This document shows, piece after piece, positions 4,954 to 12,680 of a stretch of DNA of 15,772 bases. The DNA is taken from positions 1 to 15,772 of the forward strand of contig JAMPHH010000069.1 in the NCBI GenBank assembly GCA_023663505.1, read 5' to 3'. The notes under the pieces are model-generated. The model saw nothing but the letters and a program-made list of their open reading frames with translations, was not told where the DNA came from and ran no database searches. The translations under genes and the position numbers were made by a program. Origin of the DNA: Muribaculum sp. (lineage in GTDB: Bacteria; Bacillota; Clostridia; Lachnospirales; Lachnospiraceae). Each line of letters opens with the position of its first letter. Position 1 is the stretch's first letter.

Positions 4954-7065
4954 ATGAAATTTATTGTGAAGCATGAGAGTATTGGGCGCATTCGGGTTCA
5001 GATGGCGGTATCTCATATGTCGGTAGAGCAGGCGGATTTGTTGGAAGTCTATCTTTCAGGGCTGCCGCAGGTCGCTCATGTGACGGTACATGAACGTACC
5101 CGCTGCGCCATTGTGGAGTATCAAGGCTCTAAAGAGGAGATACTTTTGGCAATCAGCCGTTTCAGTTATCAGATGGACGGTTTAAAGGAACAACTGCCGC
5201 TTCATAGCAGCAGGGAATTGAATCGGGTTTATCAGGAGAAGCTGGCAGGCATGGTTGTTATGAAGGCGGCAAACAGGATATTTTTCCCCGCGCCGCTCAG
5301 GGCGGTAACAGCCGTATGGAAAGCGGTTCCCTATCTTTTCCGCGGGCTGCGTTGTCTTTTGCGTGGGCAATTGTATGTGGAGGTGCTGGACGCCTTGTCT
5401 ATCGGGATATCCTTGCTTCGGGGGGATTTTTCCACGGCTTCCTCCGTGCGTTTTCTGTTGGGTTTAGGGGAACTGTTGGAGGAATGGACGCACAAAAAGT
5501 CAGTCAGCGACTTGGCACAGTGTATGTCGCTTAACATTGATAGGGTCTGGTTGAAAACGTCGGAGGGTGAGGTGATGGTGCCGCTTTCACAGATCCAGAC
5601 CGATGATAGAGTGTGTGTCCGCATGGGCAGTATGATTCCGTTGGACGGGGTCATCGCAGAGGGCGAGGTGATGGTAAATCAGGCATCTCTTACCGGAGAG
5701 TCGGTTCCGGTGCCTAAGAGTGTGGGAATGACGGTCTATGCGGGAACGGTGGTTGAGGAGGGCGAGTGTGTGATTCGGGTATCAGGTCAGTCCGGCAGCA
5801 GTCGTTACGAAAGAATAGTTGCCATGATTGAGCAGTCGGAATCTCTAAAATCCACAGCGGAAAGCCGTGCGTCGCATCTGGCTGACCGACTGGTTCCCTA
5901 TACACTGACGGGAAGCATGGTCACTTATCTGCTCACCCGCAATCTGACCCGTGCCTTGTCTGTTCTGATGGTGGATTTTTCCTGTGCCTTGAAGCTGTCC
6001 ATGCCCCTTGCCGTGCTTTCTGCCATGCGTGAGGCCAGTGGGTTCCATATCATGGTAAAGGGTGGTAAATATCTGGAGGCGGTCGCACAGGCAGATACCA
6101 TTATTTTTGACAAAACAGGTACATTGACTCGCGCTTGTCCAATGGTGGTCAAGGTCATTCCCTTTGGCGGTCATGACGAGGAGGATATGCTTCGGGTAGC
6201 TGCCTGTTTGGAGGAACATTTCCCGCATTCCATGGCGAACGCGGTGGTTCAGGCAGCAAGGGAGAGAGGGCTTTCCCATGAGGAGATGCACTCCGAGGTG
6301 GAATATATTGTGGCGCACGGCATTGCCAGTACGATCAATGGAAAGCGTGTTGTGATCGGCAGCGCCCATTTTGTGTTTGAAGATGAACAGTGCAGTATTT
6401 TGGAGGAGGACAGGGAGCGGTATCAAAGTCCGCCCGACCGATATTCTCACCTGTATTTGGCGATTGGCGGCGTGTTGGCGGCGGTGGTCTGTATTTCTGA
6501 CCCGCTGCGGGCGGAGGCGGAGAGTGTGATTCAAAATCTGCGCAGCTTAGGGATAGGGCAGATTGTCATGCTTACCGGCGACAGCGAACGTACTGCTGCG
6601 GCGATTGCGGAGGAGGTGGGCGTGGATACCTACCGTGCGGAGGTTCTGCCCGCGGACAAGGCGGACTTTGTGGAGGCGGAGAGGGCAAAAGGGCATACTG
6701 TCATTATGATTGGGGACGGCATCAATGATTCTCCTGCGCTGTCCAAGGCAAATGTAGGTATAGCTGTCAGCGATGGGGCGGCTATCGCAAGAGAAATCGC
6801 AGACATTACCATTGCCGCGGATCATCTGTCAGAGCTTATTATCCTGCGGAGGCTTGCGGATCGTCTGATGAAGCGCATTCGTTCCAATTATCGTTTTGTG
6901 ATGAGGTTTAACGGCAGTCTGATTATGTTGGGAGTATTGGGAATCTTGCCGCCTGCTACATCGGCGATGCTGCATAATCTCTCTACTCTTGGTATCAGTA
7001 TGCGCAGCATGACGAATCTGTTGGGGGAAATGGCGGAAAGGCGTGGTTATTATGATGACGAGTGA
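4954..7065 (+). CDS. Heavy-metal-translocating P1B-type ATPase with atypical FSC membrane motif
   Basis: This 703-residue membrane pump carries every ATPase signature: actuator TGES (247-250), phosphorylation motif DKTGTLT with Asp386, MLTGD (539-543) and GDGINDSPAL (from 587). P1B pumps move transition metals across the membrane. The N-terminus (1-70) is HMA-like (KHESIGRIRVQM) but has no CxxC. The membrane motif normally reading CPC or a variant with proline is here D-F-S-C-A-L-K-L-S-M-P with Cys344 and no proline before it. The nucleotide-domain HP motif is replaced by HFPHSMA. These changes are coherent and point to a distinct clade, not damage. Metal and direction of transport cannot be read. 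ATG 4954 is chosen over GTG 4942 because MKFIVKHE is the usual kind of start; the ribosome site GAAAGG is weak. The end overlaps the methyltransferase gene. Confidence 0.92.
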   Translation: MKFIVKHESIGRIRVQMAVSHMSVEQADLLEVYLSGLPQVAHVTVHERTRCAIVEYQGSKEEILLAISRFSYQMDGLKEQLPLHSSRELNRVYQEKLAGMVVMKAANRIFFPAPLRAVTAVWKAVPYLFRGLRCLLRGQLYVEVLDALSIGISLLRGDFSTASSVRFLLGLGELLEEWTHKKSVSDLAQCMSLNIDRVWLKTSEGEVMVPLSQIQTDDRVCVRMGSMIPLDGVIAEGEVMVNQASLTGESVPVPKSVGMTVYAGTVVEEGECVIRVSGQSGSSRYERIVAMIEQSESLKSTAESRASHLADRLVPYTLTGSMVTYLLTRNLTRALSVLMVDFSCALKLSMPLAVLSAMREASGFHIMVKGGKYLEAVAQADTIIFDKTGTLTRACPMVVKVIPFGGHDEEDMLRVAACLEEHFPHSMANAVVQAARERGLSHEEMHSEVEYIVAHGIASTINGKRVVIGSAHFVFEDEQCSILEEDRERYQSPPDRYSHLYLAIGGVLAAVVCISDPLRAEAESVIQNLRSLGIGQIVMLTGDSERTAAAIAEEVGVDTYRAEVLPADKADFVEAERAKGHTVIMIGDGINDSPALSKANVGIAVSDGAAIAREIADITIAADHLSELIILRRLADRLMKRIRSNYRFVMRFNGSLIMLGVLGILPPATSAMLHNLSTLGISMRSMTNLLGEMAERRGYYDDE

Positions 7066-7702
7066 GGAATACAAAAAGCTGTCGCTGAAGGAGTTTGATC
7101 AGGCGGCGGCAAAATTTGATGACAATGACCCGAGCGTCTACAACATGTGCCGCAAGGATTATCCGGACGTACTGGCGGAGGTGGTGAGCGAGCCGTTCTC
7201 CGACATGTTGGACGCGGGCTGCGGCACGGGTGCGATGCTTGGAATGTTCAAGAGGGATCAGCCGGACAAAAATTACACAGGCGTGGATCTTTCGGAGAAA
7301 ATGATAGAGACCGCCAAGAAAAAACATCTGGAAGGGGTGTGCTTTGTCGCCGGAGACTGTGAGAATCTGCCTTTTGCGGCAGACAGCTTTGACGTGGTCA
7401 CCTGTTCCATGAGCTTCCACCACTATCCGAATCCCGAGCAGTTCTTCATAAGCCTTAAGCGGGTGCTGCGCCCGGGAGGGCGTCTGGTCTTGAGGGATAT
7501 GGCTTCAAGCAGCGGGTTGTTGATGTGGTTTTTTAACCGTGTAGAAATACCTCTGGTCAACACGATCCTGCGCAAAGGGGACGTCCATGTATACACGAGG
7601 GCGGATATACAGAGACTCTGCGACGTGAGCGGGCTGACGCTGGAGCGGTACGAGGTGAGAAAGGGCTTCCGCCTGCACTGCGTCGTCAGGAAGGCGCGGT
7701 AA
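7052..7702 (+). CDS. Class I SAM-dependent methyltransferase
   Basis: The 216-residue product has the Rossmann methyltransferase core of the UbiE/Methyltransf_11 type: motif I DAGCGTG (54-60), an acidic loop YTGVDLSEKMI binding the SAM ribose, GDCENLPFAADSFDVV and the post-motif LRPGGRLVLRD. The N-terminal YKKLSLKEFDQAAAKFD helix is typical of small-molecule methyltransferases. The substrate is unknown. The start is ATG 7052 (or the adjacent ATG 7055), with GGAAAGG upstream. It overlaps the last codons of the ATPase by 14 bases, so translation is coupled. Being fused by position to a metal ATPase is suggestive of methylation of a metal ligand or metalloid, but arsenite-methyltransferase cysteines are not evident. 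Confidence 0.88.
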   Translation: MMTSEEYKKLSLKEFDQAAAKFDDNDPSVYNMCRKDYPDVLAEVVSEPFSDMLDAGCGTGAMLGMFKRDQPDKNYTGVDLSEKMIETAKKKHLEGVCFVAGDCENLPFAADSFDVVTCSMSFHHYPNPEQFFISLKRVLRPGGRLVLRDMASSSGLLMWFFNRVEIPLVNTILRKGDVHVYTRADIQRLCDVSGLTLERYEVRKGFRLHCVVRKAR

Positions 7703-7718
7703 AAGAAAGGGAGATACA

Positions 7719-8432
7719 ATGGGAAAGACAGATAATCATTTTAACAATATCGGCGTCAGCAGCGAAGCGGATATGCCGAGAATCAGACATCTTATGAAGG
7801 TCGGTCTTGTCGCTGCGGTCATGGTATTGGCTGGGGACATGCTGTTAGGTTATGGGGCGGCGGATTCGGAGGTGTCCGGTATTCCGATAACCTTTGCAAG
7901 ATATCTGACCGTATCGGACGGAAGAATATTCTGGTCGGCAATGTTAGGGCTGATAGGGATTCCGCTGGAGTGCCTCTGCTATTTTGCGATTTATCGTCTG
8001 ATAGCCGGCAAAAGCGAAAGGTATGCGCATACATATCGCGCGGGGATTTTTGGCTGCCTGATATTTGGAGGCTGCGGGGTTCACGTTCCCTGCTGCGCGG
8101 TGGTTTATTTTCTAAAGAAAATGTATGCGTATAATCCTGATACGGCGCTTGAGATGACAATGAAATATCTGGCCTATTTCCTTGCGCCCGCGACGGTTCT
8201 GTTTTTGTTTTTCTTTTATATCCTGATGGTGACGCAGATAAGAGCCTTCGCCAAAGGATTGACGCCGCTTCCGAAATGGGCATGGATATTTTCGGTTTTG
8301 TTCGGTCTGTTGGCGGCAGCAGTATTAAAGCTTCCCAATCTGCCGCTGACAAACGCGCTTGCGACGGGGTGGATCAGCATCGGGAATCTCTGGATGTTTG
8401 GCGGACTGCTTCTGATAACGGGAAAGAAATAG
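7719..8432 (+). CDS. Multi-pass membrane protein, possibly DUF6796 family
   Basis: The 237-residue protein has about six membrane segments, near residues 27-46, 68-93, 104-130, 146-168, 186-204 and 213-233. A polar N-terminus of about 25 residues precedes them. The first segment includes AGDMLLGYG, and the third has FGGCGVHVPCC, a cysteine- and histidine-containing stretch that could bind a ligand or cofactor. It resembles DUF6796 as I remember that family, but this was not verified. AAGGGAG lies just before ATG 7719, 16 bases after the methyltransferase stop, so it belongs to the same operon. It has no transporter signature, and the function is unknown. Confidence 0.7.
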   Translation: MGKTDNHFNNIGVSSEADMPRIRHLMKVGLVAAVMVLAGDMLLGYGAADSEVSGIPITFARYLTVSDGRIFWSAMLGLIGIPLECLCYFAIYRLIAGKSERYAHTYRAGIFGCLIFGGCGVHVPCCAVVYFLKKMYAYNPDTALEMTMKYLAYFLAPATVLFLFFFYILMVTQIRAFAKGLTPLPKWAWIFSVLFGLLAAAVLKLPNLPLTNALATGWISIGNLWMFGGLLLITGKK

Positions 8433-8453
8433 AATAGAGGGGATTGGAAAGGC

Positions 8454-9248
8454 ATGGGCATTAATATGGATTTACAACTGGGAGACGTTCAGGAAACAGC
8501 CCTGATTCCGCTTGCAGTCAGGGCGAATGAGACAAAGCGAGAGAATGCGCGGATCCGTGATGAAAAAGCGGTGGAGATCATAGACACGCTTAAGGTTGAC
8601 ACAAAGGATATTGATAAATTTATGTCCCATGAGGGCGTGGTGGCAAGGACGATCATGTTTGACAGGACGCTGAAAAAGCTGTTGGAAAAATACCCGGATG
8701 CGGTCTGCCTCAATATCGGATGCGGGCTAGATGACCGCTTTTCACGGGTGGATAACGGAAAACTAAGATGGTTCAATGTAGACCTTGCGGATTCCATAGA
8801 GGTGCGGAAGAAGGTTTTTGCGAAAAGGGAGCATGAATATATGTTGGCAGGGGATATTCTTAAGACAGACTGGATAACGGATATCCCGAAGGCGGATATG
8901 GTGATCGTGATCGCCGAGGGGCTGCTCATGTATTTTTCTAAAGAACAGGTAAGGACGATCCTGAACAATCTTACTGATTCCTTTGGACGCGGATTTCTGC
9001 TTGCGGAACTGATGCATCCGAAAATGATGAAGGAAAAAGTACATGATACGGTAAAGCATACCAATGCGAGGTTTGGGTGGGGAACCGAAACGGGAAAGGA
9101 TTTGTTGGAACTCAATCCGAAACTGGAACTGGTAAGGGAGAACAGCTTCTGGGACGAGATGAAAAAATACACGCTTGTGGGGAAAATAGGGAGCGTGGTA
9201 GCGAAGGACTTAAATAATCGGCTTGCCGTTTACAGATGGGGAAGCTGA
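8454..9248 (+). CDS. LCM/TcmP-family class I SAM methyltransferase
   Basis: The 264-residue protein matches the leucine carboxyl methyltransferase-like family (PPM1/TcmP, COG3315), which includes O-methyltransferases of natural-product pathways. Visible signatures are the N-terminal ETALIPLAVRANETKREN, the SAM site CLNIGCGLDDRF (motif near 87-91), WFNVDLADSIEVRKK, and IAEGLLMYFSKEQV. The usual family substrate is a carboxylate or hydroxyl group; here it is unknown. ATG 8454 is used; an in-frame ATG at 8466 is possible since GGAAAGG (8446-8452) is very close to the first. The gene lies 21 bases after the membrane protein gene in the operon. It is the second methyltransferase in the operon, but from a different subfamily, so it is not a duplicate. 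Confidence 0.88.
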   Translation: MGINMDLQLGDVQETALIPLAVRANETKRENARIRDEKAVEIIDTLKVDTKDIDKFMSHEGVVARTIMFDRTLKKLLEKYPDAVCLNIGCGLDDRFSRVDNGKLRWFNVDLADSIEVRKKVFAKREHEYMLAGDILKTDWITDIPKADMVIVIAEGLLMYFSKEQVRTILNNLTDSFGRGFLLAELMHPKMMKEKVHDTVKHTNARFGWGTETGKDLLELNPKLELVRENSFWDEMKKYTLVGKIGSVVAKDLNNRLAVYRWGS

Positions 9249-9289
9249 CGGAGATTATCCTGCAAAAACAGTAGAAAGAAGGCTATCCG

Positions 9290-9581
9290 ATGAGTGTGAT
9301 ATATAGCATTCCGAAGCCGATACCTCGCGCGGCTAAATCAAAGCGGGGTTCTATGATCAAGGAGGATTTTATGGCTCGCGCCCGTGTGGCTCAGAATAAA
9401 CAGAAATATTCTATCCCTGAAATAAAGGGCTTTGATCAACATATTGAGGAAATATCCGGCTGTAAGGTTATTGTAGTCTCTAAGGCGGGATATCACCATG
9501 AGAAGGCGATCGTATATTACGCCGGAGGGGAGAAAAGACGAAGAACAGGTGATCTCCTTCATGAATGAAAAAGTGAAATAG
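9290..9581 (+). pseudogene. Internally deleted alpha/beta-hydrolase relic
   Basis: A 92-codon ORF starts at ATG 9290 behind AGAAGG. Its sequence (MSVIYSIPKPIPRAAK, then QKYSIPEIKGFDQHIEE, then KAIVYYAGGE) looks like the N-terminal end of clostridial esterase/lipase-type hydrolases up to the strand and loop equivalent to the HGGG oxyanion motif. After YYAGG the reading frame turns to charged sequence and stops at 9568. In another frame the same DNA encodes DEEQVISFMNEKVK and stops at 9579-9581, which looks like the C-terminal helix of such an enzyme. The simplest reading is a large in-gene deletion joining the two ends out of frame, leaving no nucleophile elbow or catalytic triad. Alternatively it is a genuine small protein of unknown function. 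Confidence 0.5.
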
Positions 9582-9624
9582 GCTGAAGCGATATGCCTAA
9601 AGCGTGATACGAGGAGGATTGGTG

Positions 9625-10560
9625 ATGGAAAAGATACATTTTAGTACCGAAACGGACGGGTTTTACGGGACATATTGGAAATGCAGGGAAGGTCGTGATG
9701 CTGCAATTATTTTGATGCTTGGGGACGATCCGGATGATTACATGGCACGAAACGGCGTGAAGTGGTTACATAAACTCGGCGTCCATGTTATGTCTATGTC
9801 ACCCGCTAAAAAGGACTATGGTCATCATAATTATCCGTTGGAACGGATAGAAACGGCAATTAAATGGTTAAAAAATCAGGGTATGGGCAGGATTGGCATA
9901 GTCGGCGCTTCCACTACCGGAACGCTCGCCCTGACGGCTGCGTCCTATTTTGAGGATATCACGCTGACAATAGGCATAACGCCAAGCGATTTTATCTGGC
10001 AGGGATTTATGCAGGGCAGGCGGGATGGCTGCAAGGAATGGCCCATAGAGGGTGAGTCCCTGTTTTCCTATAAAGGCAAGCCCCTGCCTTATATGCCGTT
10101 TGCGTACCAACACCCAGATTACTGGCATCTCATAGCCGCTGAGAGCAAAAGGACAGGGGATATGGTCAATTCATGGAAACTGTTTGACGATTCGGAAAAA
10201 GCCCATCCCCATACGGAGGATGAGATGATCAGGGTTGAAAATATTAAGGGGCGTCTTTTGCTGATCGGGGCTTCAGATGATGCCCTGTGGGATACGGTTA
10301 AGTATATACGCAGAATGGAAGAAAGGCTGAAAAGCAGACCTCATGAGTGCAAGGTGGAAATCGCAGTCTATGAACACGGGACGCATTTTATATTTCCGGA
10401 AAGTATGCTCAGGGCAATGTTTCCTGTTTTTTCAGGGACATTTGTCAAGCTGGCATTTTCGGCTGCGCAAAAGTATCCTAAAGAATGTAAAGAAACCCGC
10501 GTGGATGTTGACAGGAAGATAAGAAAAGTGATTGCAGAGTGGAGTGAAACACTCTCTTGA
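9625..10560 (+). CDS. Alpha/beta-hydrolase (acyl-CoA thioester hydrolase/BAAT C-terminal-like)
   Basis: The 311-residue product has the alpha/beta-hydrolase fold. It starts with a beta region (KIHFSTETDGFYGTYWK), then strands with AIILMLGDDPDDY. The nucleophile elbow is GASTTG with Ser96, followed by a helix TLALTAAS. Candidate acid residues are Asp218/Asp219 in LLLIGASDDALWD, and the histidine is His254 in YEHGTHFIF. The overall order and the IKGRLLLIGASDD segment resemble BAAT/acyl-CoA thioesterase C-terminal domains, which cleave thioesters or transfer acyl groups. The substrate is unknown. ATG 9625 is chosen over GTG 9604 because GAGGAGG precedes it by 8 bases. It is the last gene of the operon and follows the damaged hydrolase by 43 bases; it may have replaced or accompanied it. 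Confidence 0.8.
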   Translation: MEKIHFSTETDGFYGTYWKCREGRDAAIILMLGDDPDDYMARNGVKWLHKLGVHVMSMSPAKKDYGHHNYPLERIETAIKWLKNQGMGRIGIVGASTTGTLALTAASYFEDITLTIGITPSDFIWQGFMQGRRDGCKEWPIEGESLFSYKGKPLPYMPFAYQHPDYWHLIAAESKRTGDMVNSWKLFDDSEKAHPHTEDEMIRVENIKGRLLLIGASDDALWDTVKYIRRMEERLKSRPHECKVEIAVYEHGTHFIFPESMLRAMFPVFSGTFVKLAFSAAQKYPKECKETRVDVDRKIRKVIAEWSETLS

Positions 10561-10596
10561 CAAAGATATGCGTGGAGGACGCGAAAAGTATATCGC

Positions 10597-10619
10597 CATG
10601 ATGGGGAAGTACCATCATG
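10597..10619 (+). terminator. Stem-loop after the hydrolase gene
   Basis: CATGATGG (10597-10604) and CCATCATG (10612-10619) form a perfect 8-bp stem with a 7-base loop. No T run follows, so it may be a weak terminator or an RNA 3'-end stabiliser. Confidence 0.3.
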
Positions 10620-10674
10620 CGGGATTCTTCTGAGTTTATATATCGGCGTATAAATTGTTGTCCTTTGATATCAG

Positions 10675-10748
10675 GGCTGCCGGAACCGGCGCTATGCGCC
10701 AGTGGCGCATGTTCAGCGCCGACCGTAGTGGAACGGAGACCGGCAGCC
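10675..10748. repeat. Large nested palindrome folding as a three-way junction
   Basis: The outer arms GGCTGCCGG (10675-10683) and CCGGCAGCC (10740-10748) pair perfectly. Inside are a long hairpin, CGGCGCT plus ATGCGCC (10687-10700) against GGCGCAT (10704-10710) and AGCGCCG (10715-10721), and a small one, CCGT/ACGG (10723-10736). It is GC-rich and lies between AT-rich flanks, with no T run. It could be a REP/MITE-like mobile palindrome or a structured RNA in the leader of the ABC genes; the sequence alone does not decide. Confidence 0.6.
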
Positions 10749-10765
10749 TAAAAATAAAAGCATGA

Positions 10766-10781
10766 GTTAGTAAAAACTAAC
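10766..10781. promoter_or_regulatory. Operator-like palindrome GTTAG-N6-CTAAC, site 4
   Basis: GTTAGTAAAAACTAAC has 6-bp inverted arms with a four-base centre and fits the motif at 2318, 2362 and 4492. It lies 58 bases before the first ABC gene. Unlike the other sites, I find no good -35/-10 pair directly upstream: the expected -35 position falls inside the GC-rich palindrome at 10675-10748. Confidence 0.65.
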
Positions 10782-10838
10782 CATTGCGCAGTAGAAAAAC
10801 AAAAACAAATTTTTATTGTCAAAAAAGGAGGTCATTCG

Positions 10839-12680
10839 ATGAAACAAGAAAAAAAGAACGATGTAGCTGTCCTGCTGGAATATGCGGGAAACCGCAAGGG
10901 ACTGACATTTTTGGGACTGGCGCTATCGGCGGTGTCCATGCTCCTTAGCATGGCGCCCTACATTTGCATCTGGCTGGCGGCACATGATCTGATCGAGGCA
11001 GCTCCGGAATGGACACGGGCGGAGAATGTTTCCCGATATGGTTGGATAGCCTTTGCATTTGCGGTAGGTGGCATTATCCTGTATTTTGCGGGACTGATGT
11101 GCACCCATCTGGCTGCTTTCCGTACAGCTTCCAACATACGAAAGCAAGGGGTTGCCCATGTGATGAAGGCCCCGTTGGGATTTTTTGATTCCAACGCTTC
11201 CGGCCTGATTCGCGGGCGGTTGGATGCGGCGGCAGCCGACACCGAAACGCTGCTGGCACATAATCTTGCAGACATCGTGGGCACTGTCGTGCTGTTTTTG
11301 TCGATGTTTATCATGATGTTTCTATTTGACTGGCGAATGGGGGCAGCCTGCCTTTTGGCGGCGGTTATTTCGATAATCGCTATGTTCTCCATGATGGGAG
11401 GCAAAAATGCTGCGCTCATGGCAGAATACCAAGCGGCTCAGGATCGCATGGCAAAGGCAGGAACGGAATATGTGAGGGGGATTCCCGTAGTGAAAATATT
11501 CCAGCAGACGGTCTACTCGTTCAAGGCTTTTCAGGAGGCCATCGAAGATTACAGCAGCAAAGCCGAACATTATCAGGCTGATGTGTGCCGTGTTCCTCAG
11601 TCTGTTAATTTAACTTTTACCGAAGGGGCTTTCGTGTTTCTGGTTCCGGTGGCGCTGTTCCTTGCCCCGGGTGCGTTGGCAAATGGCAGTTTTGCCGGAT
11701 TTGTTACTGATTTTGCTTTTTATGCCGTATTTTCAGCTATTATTTCTACTGCGCTTGCAAAAATAATGTTTGCTGCCTCCGGAATGATGCTGGCCAGTAC
11801 CGCTTTAGGGCGTATCAATCAGGTGATGGAAGCGCCTGTTCTGGAAGCACCCGGTAATCCGCAGACACCCCGTGGTAACAAAGTAGAATTTAAGGATGTG
11901 AGCTTTACCTATAACGGAGCGGAAAGTCCGGCTCTCTCCCATGTGTCCTTCACGGCACAGCCGGGGCAGACCGTGGCTCTGGTGGGACCGTCAGGCGGCG
12001 GAAAGACAACGGCAGCCAGCCTGATCCCACGTTTTTGGGATGCGACGTCCGGTGTGGTGGAGGTCGGCGGAGTAAATGTTGCCCAGATCGATCCGCATGT
12101 TCTTATGGATCAGGTTGCCTTCGTATTCCAGAATAGCCGTTTGTTCAAAGCATCTATTTTGGAAAATGTCCGGGCTGCCCGTCCGGAAGCAACAAGAGAA
12201 CAGGTGACGGCTGCGCTGATGGCTGCCCAGTGCAAGGATATTATTGATAAACTGCCGGATGGTCTTGATACACAGATCGGCGCTGAAGGAACCTATCTTT
12301 CCGGCGGTGAACAGCAGCGTATCGCACTGGCCAGAGCCATTTTGAAGGACGCTCCCATCGTGGTGCTGGACGAGGCTACTGCTTTTGCCGATCCTGAGAA
12401 TGAAGCGCTGATCCAGAAAGCCTTTGCCGCCCTGACGAAAAACCGCACTGTTATTATGATCGCCCACCGTCTTTCCACTGTTGTGGATGCAGATAAGATT
12501 ATTGTTCTGGAGGAAGGGCGCATTGCCGAGCAGGGTACCCATGCGGAGCTGACTGCTTCAGGAGGTCTGTATGCCCGGATGTGGACGGACTATAACAAGG
12601 CGGTCCAATGGAGGATTTCCAAGAAGATCACAGCGAACGACAAGGATAATTGCCGTTCGTCGCAAAAGGAGGGAAAATAA
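10839..12680 (+). CDS. ABC exporter-type ATP-binding/permease subunit A
   Basis: This 613-residue half-transporter has an N-terminal membrane domain of six helices (residues about 15-340) and a C-terminal ATPase domain. Walker A is GPSGGGKTT (383-391), the ABC signature YLSGGEQQR (LSGGE from 487), Walker B VVLDEA with Asp511 and Glu512, and the switch histidine His543 in IAHR. The D-loop reads AFAD instead of the usual SALD (DEATAFADPENE). I recall that wording from exporter-fold siderophore transporters of the IrtAB/YbtPQ type, so iron-chelate uptake is one possibility; drug or peptide export is another. Start ATG 10839 has a perfect AAGGAGG. Its stop directly abuts the next ATG, which indicates a heterodimer with the next gene. 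The 25 or so C-terminal residues are polar and look non-conserved. Confidence 0.92.
   Translation: MKQEKKNDVAVLLEYAGNRKGLTFLGLALSAVSMLLSMAPYICIWLAAHDLIEAAPEWTRAENVSRYGWIAFAFAVGGIILYFAGLMCTHLAAFRTASNIRKQGVAHVMKAPLGFFDSNASGLIRGRLDAAAADTETLLAHNLADIVGTVVLFLSMFIMMFLFDWRMGAACLLAAVISIIAMFSMMGGKNAALMAEYQAAQDRMAKAGTEYVRGIPVVKIFQQTVYSFKAFQEAIEDYSSKAEHYQADVCRVPQSVNLTFTEGAFVFLVPVALFLAPGALANGSFAGFVTDFAFYAVFSAIISTALAKIMFAASGMMLASTALGRINQVMEAPVLEAPGNPQTPRGNKVEFKDVSFTYNGAESPALSHVSFTAQPGQTVALVGPSGGGKTTAASLIPRFWDATSGVVEVGGVNVAQIDPHVLMDQVAFVFQNSRLFKASILENVRAARPEATREQVTAALMAAQCKDIIDKLPDGLDTQIGAEGTYLSGGEQQRIALARAILKDAPIVVLDEATAFADPENEALIQKAFAALTKNRTVIMIAHRLSTVVDADKIIVLEEGRIAEQGTHAELTASGGLYARMWTDYNKAVQWRISKKITANDKDNCRSSQKEGK

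Noticed and set aside
10568..10633. 21-residue ORF (MRGGREKYIAMMGKYHHAGFF) after the hydrolase
   Set aside because: It may be a gene remnant, but it has no ribosome site or recognisable similarity and overlaps a stem-loop.
10675..10748. tRNA or rho-independent terminator
   Set aside because: The arms do not match tRNA geometry or conserved bases, and no T run follows on either strand.
11991..12542. Minus-strand ORF inside the first ABC gene
   Set aside because: It overlaps the conserved ATPase domain in antisense and shows no family features or ribosome site.
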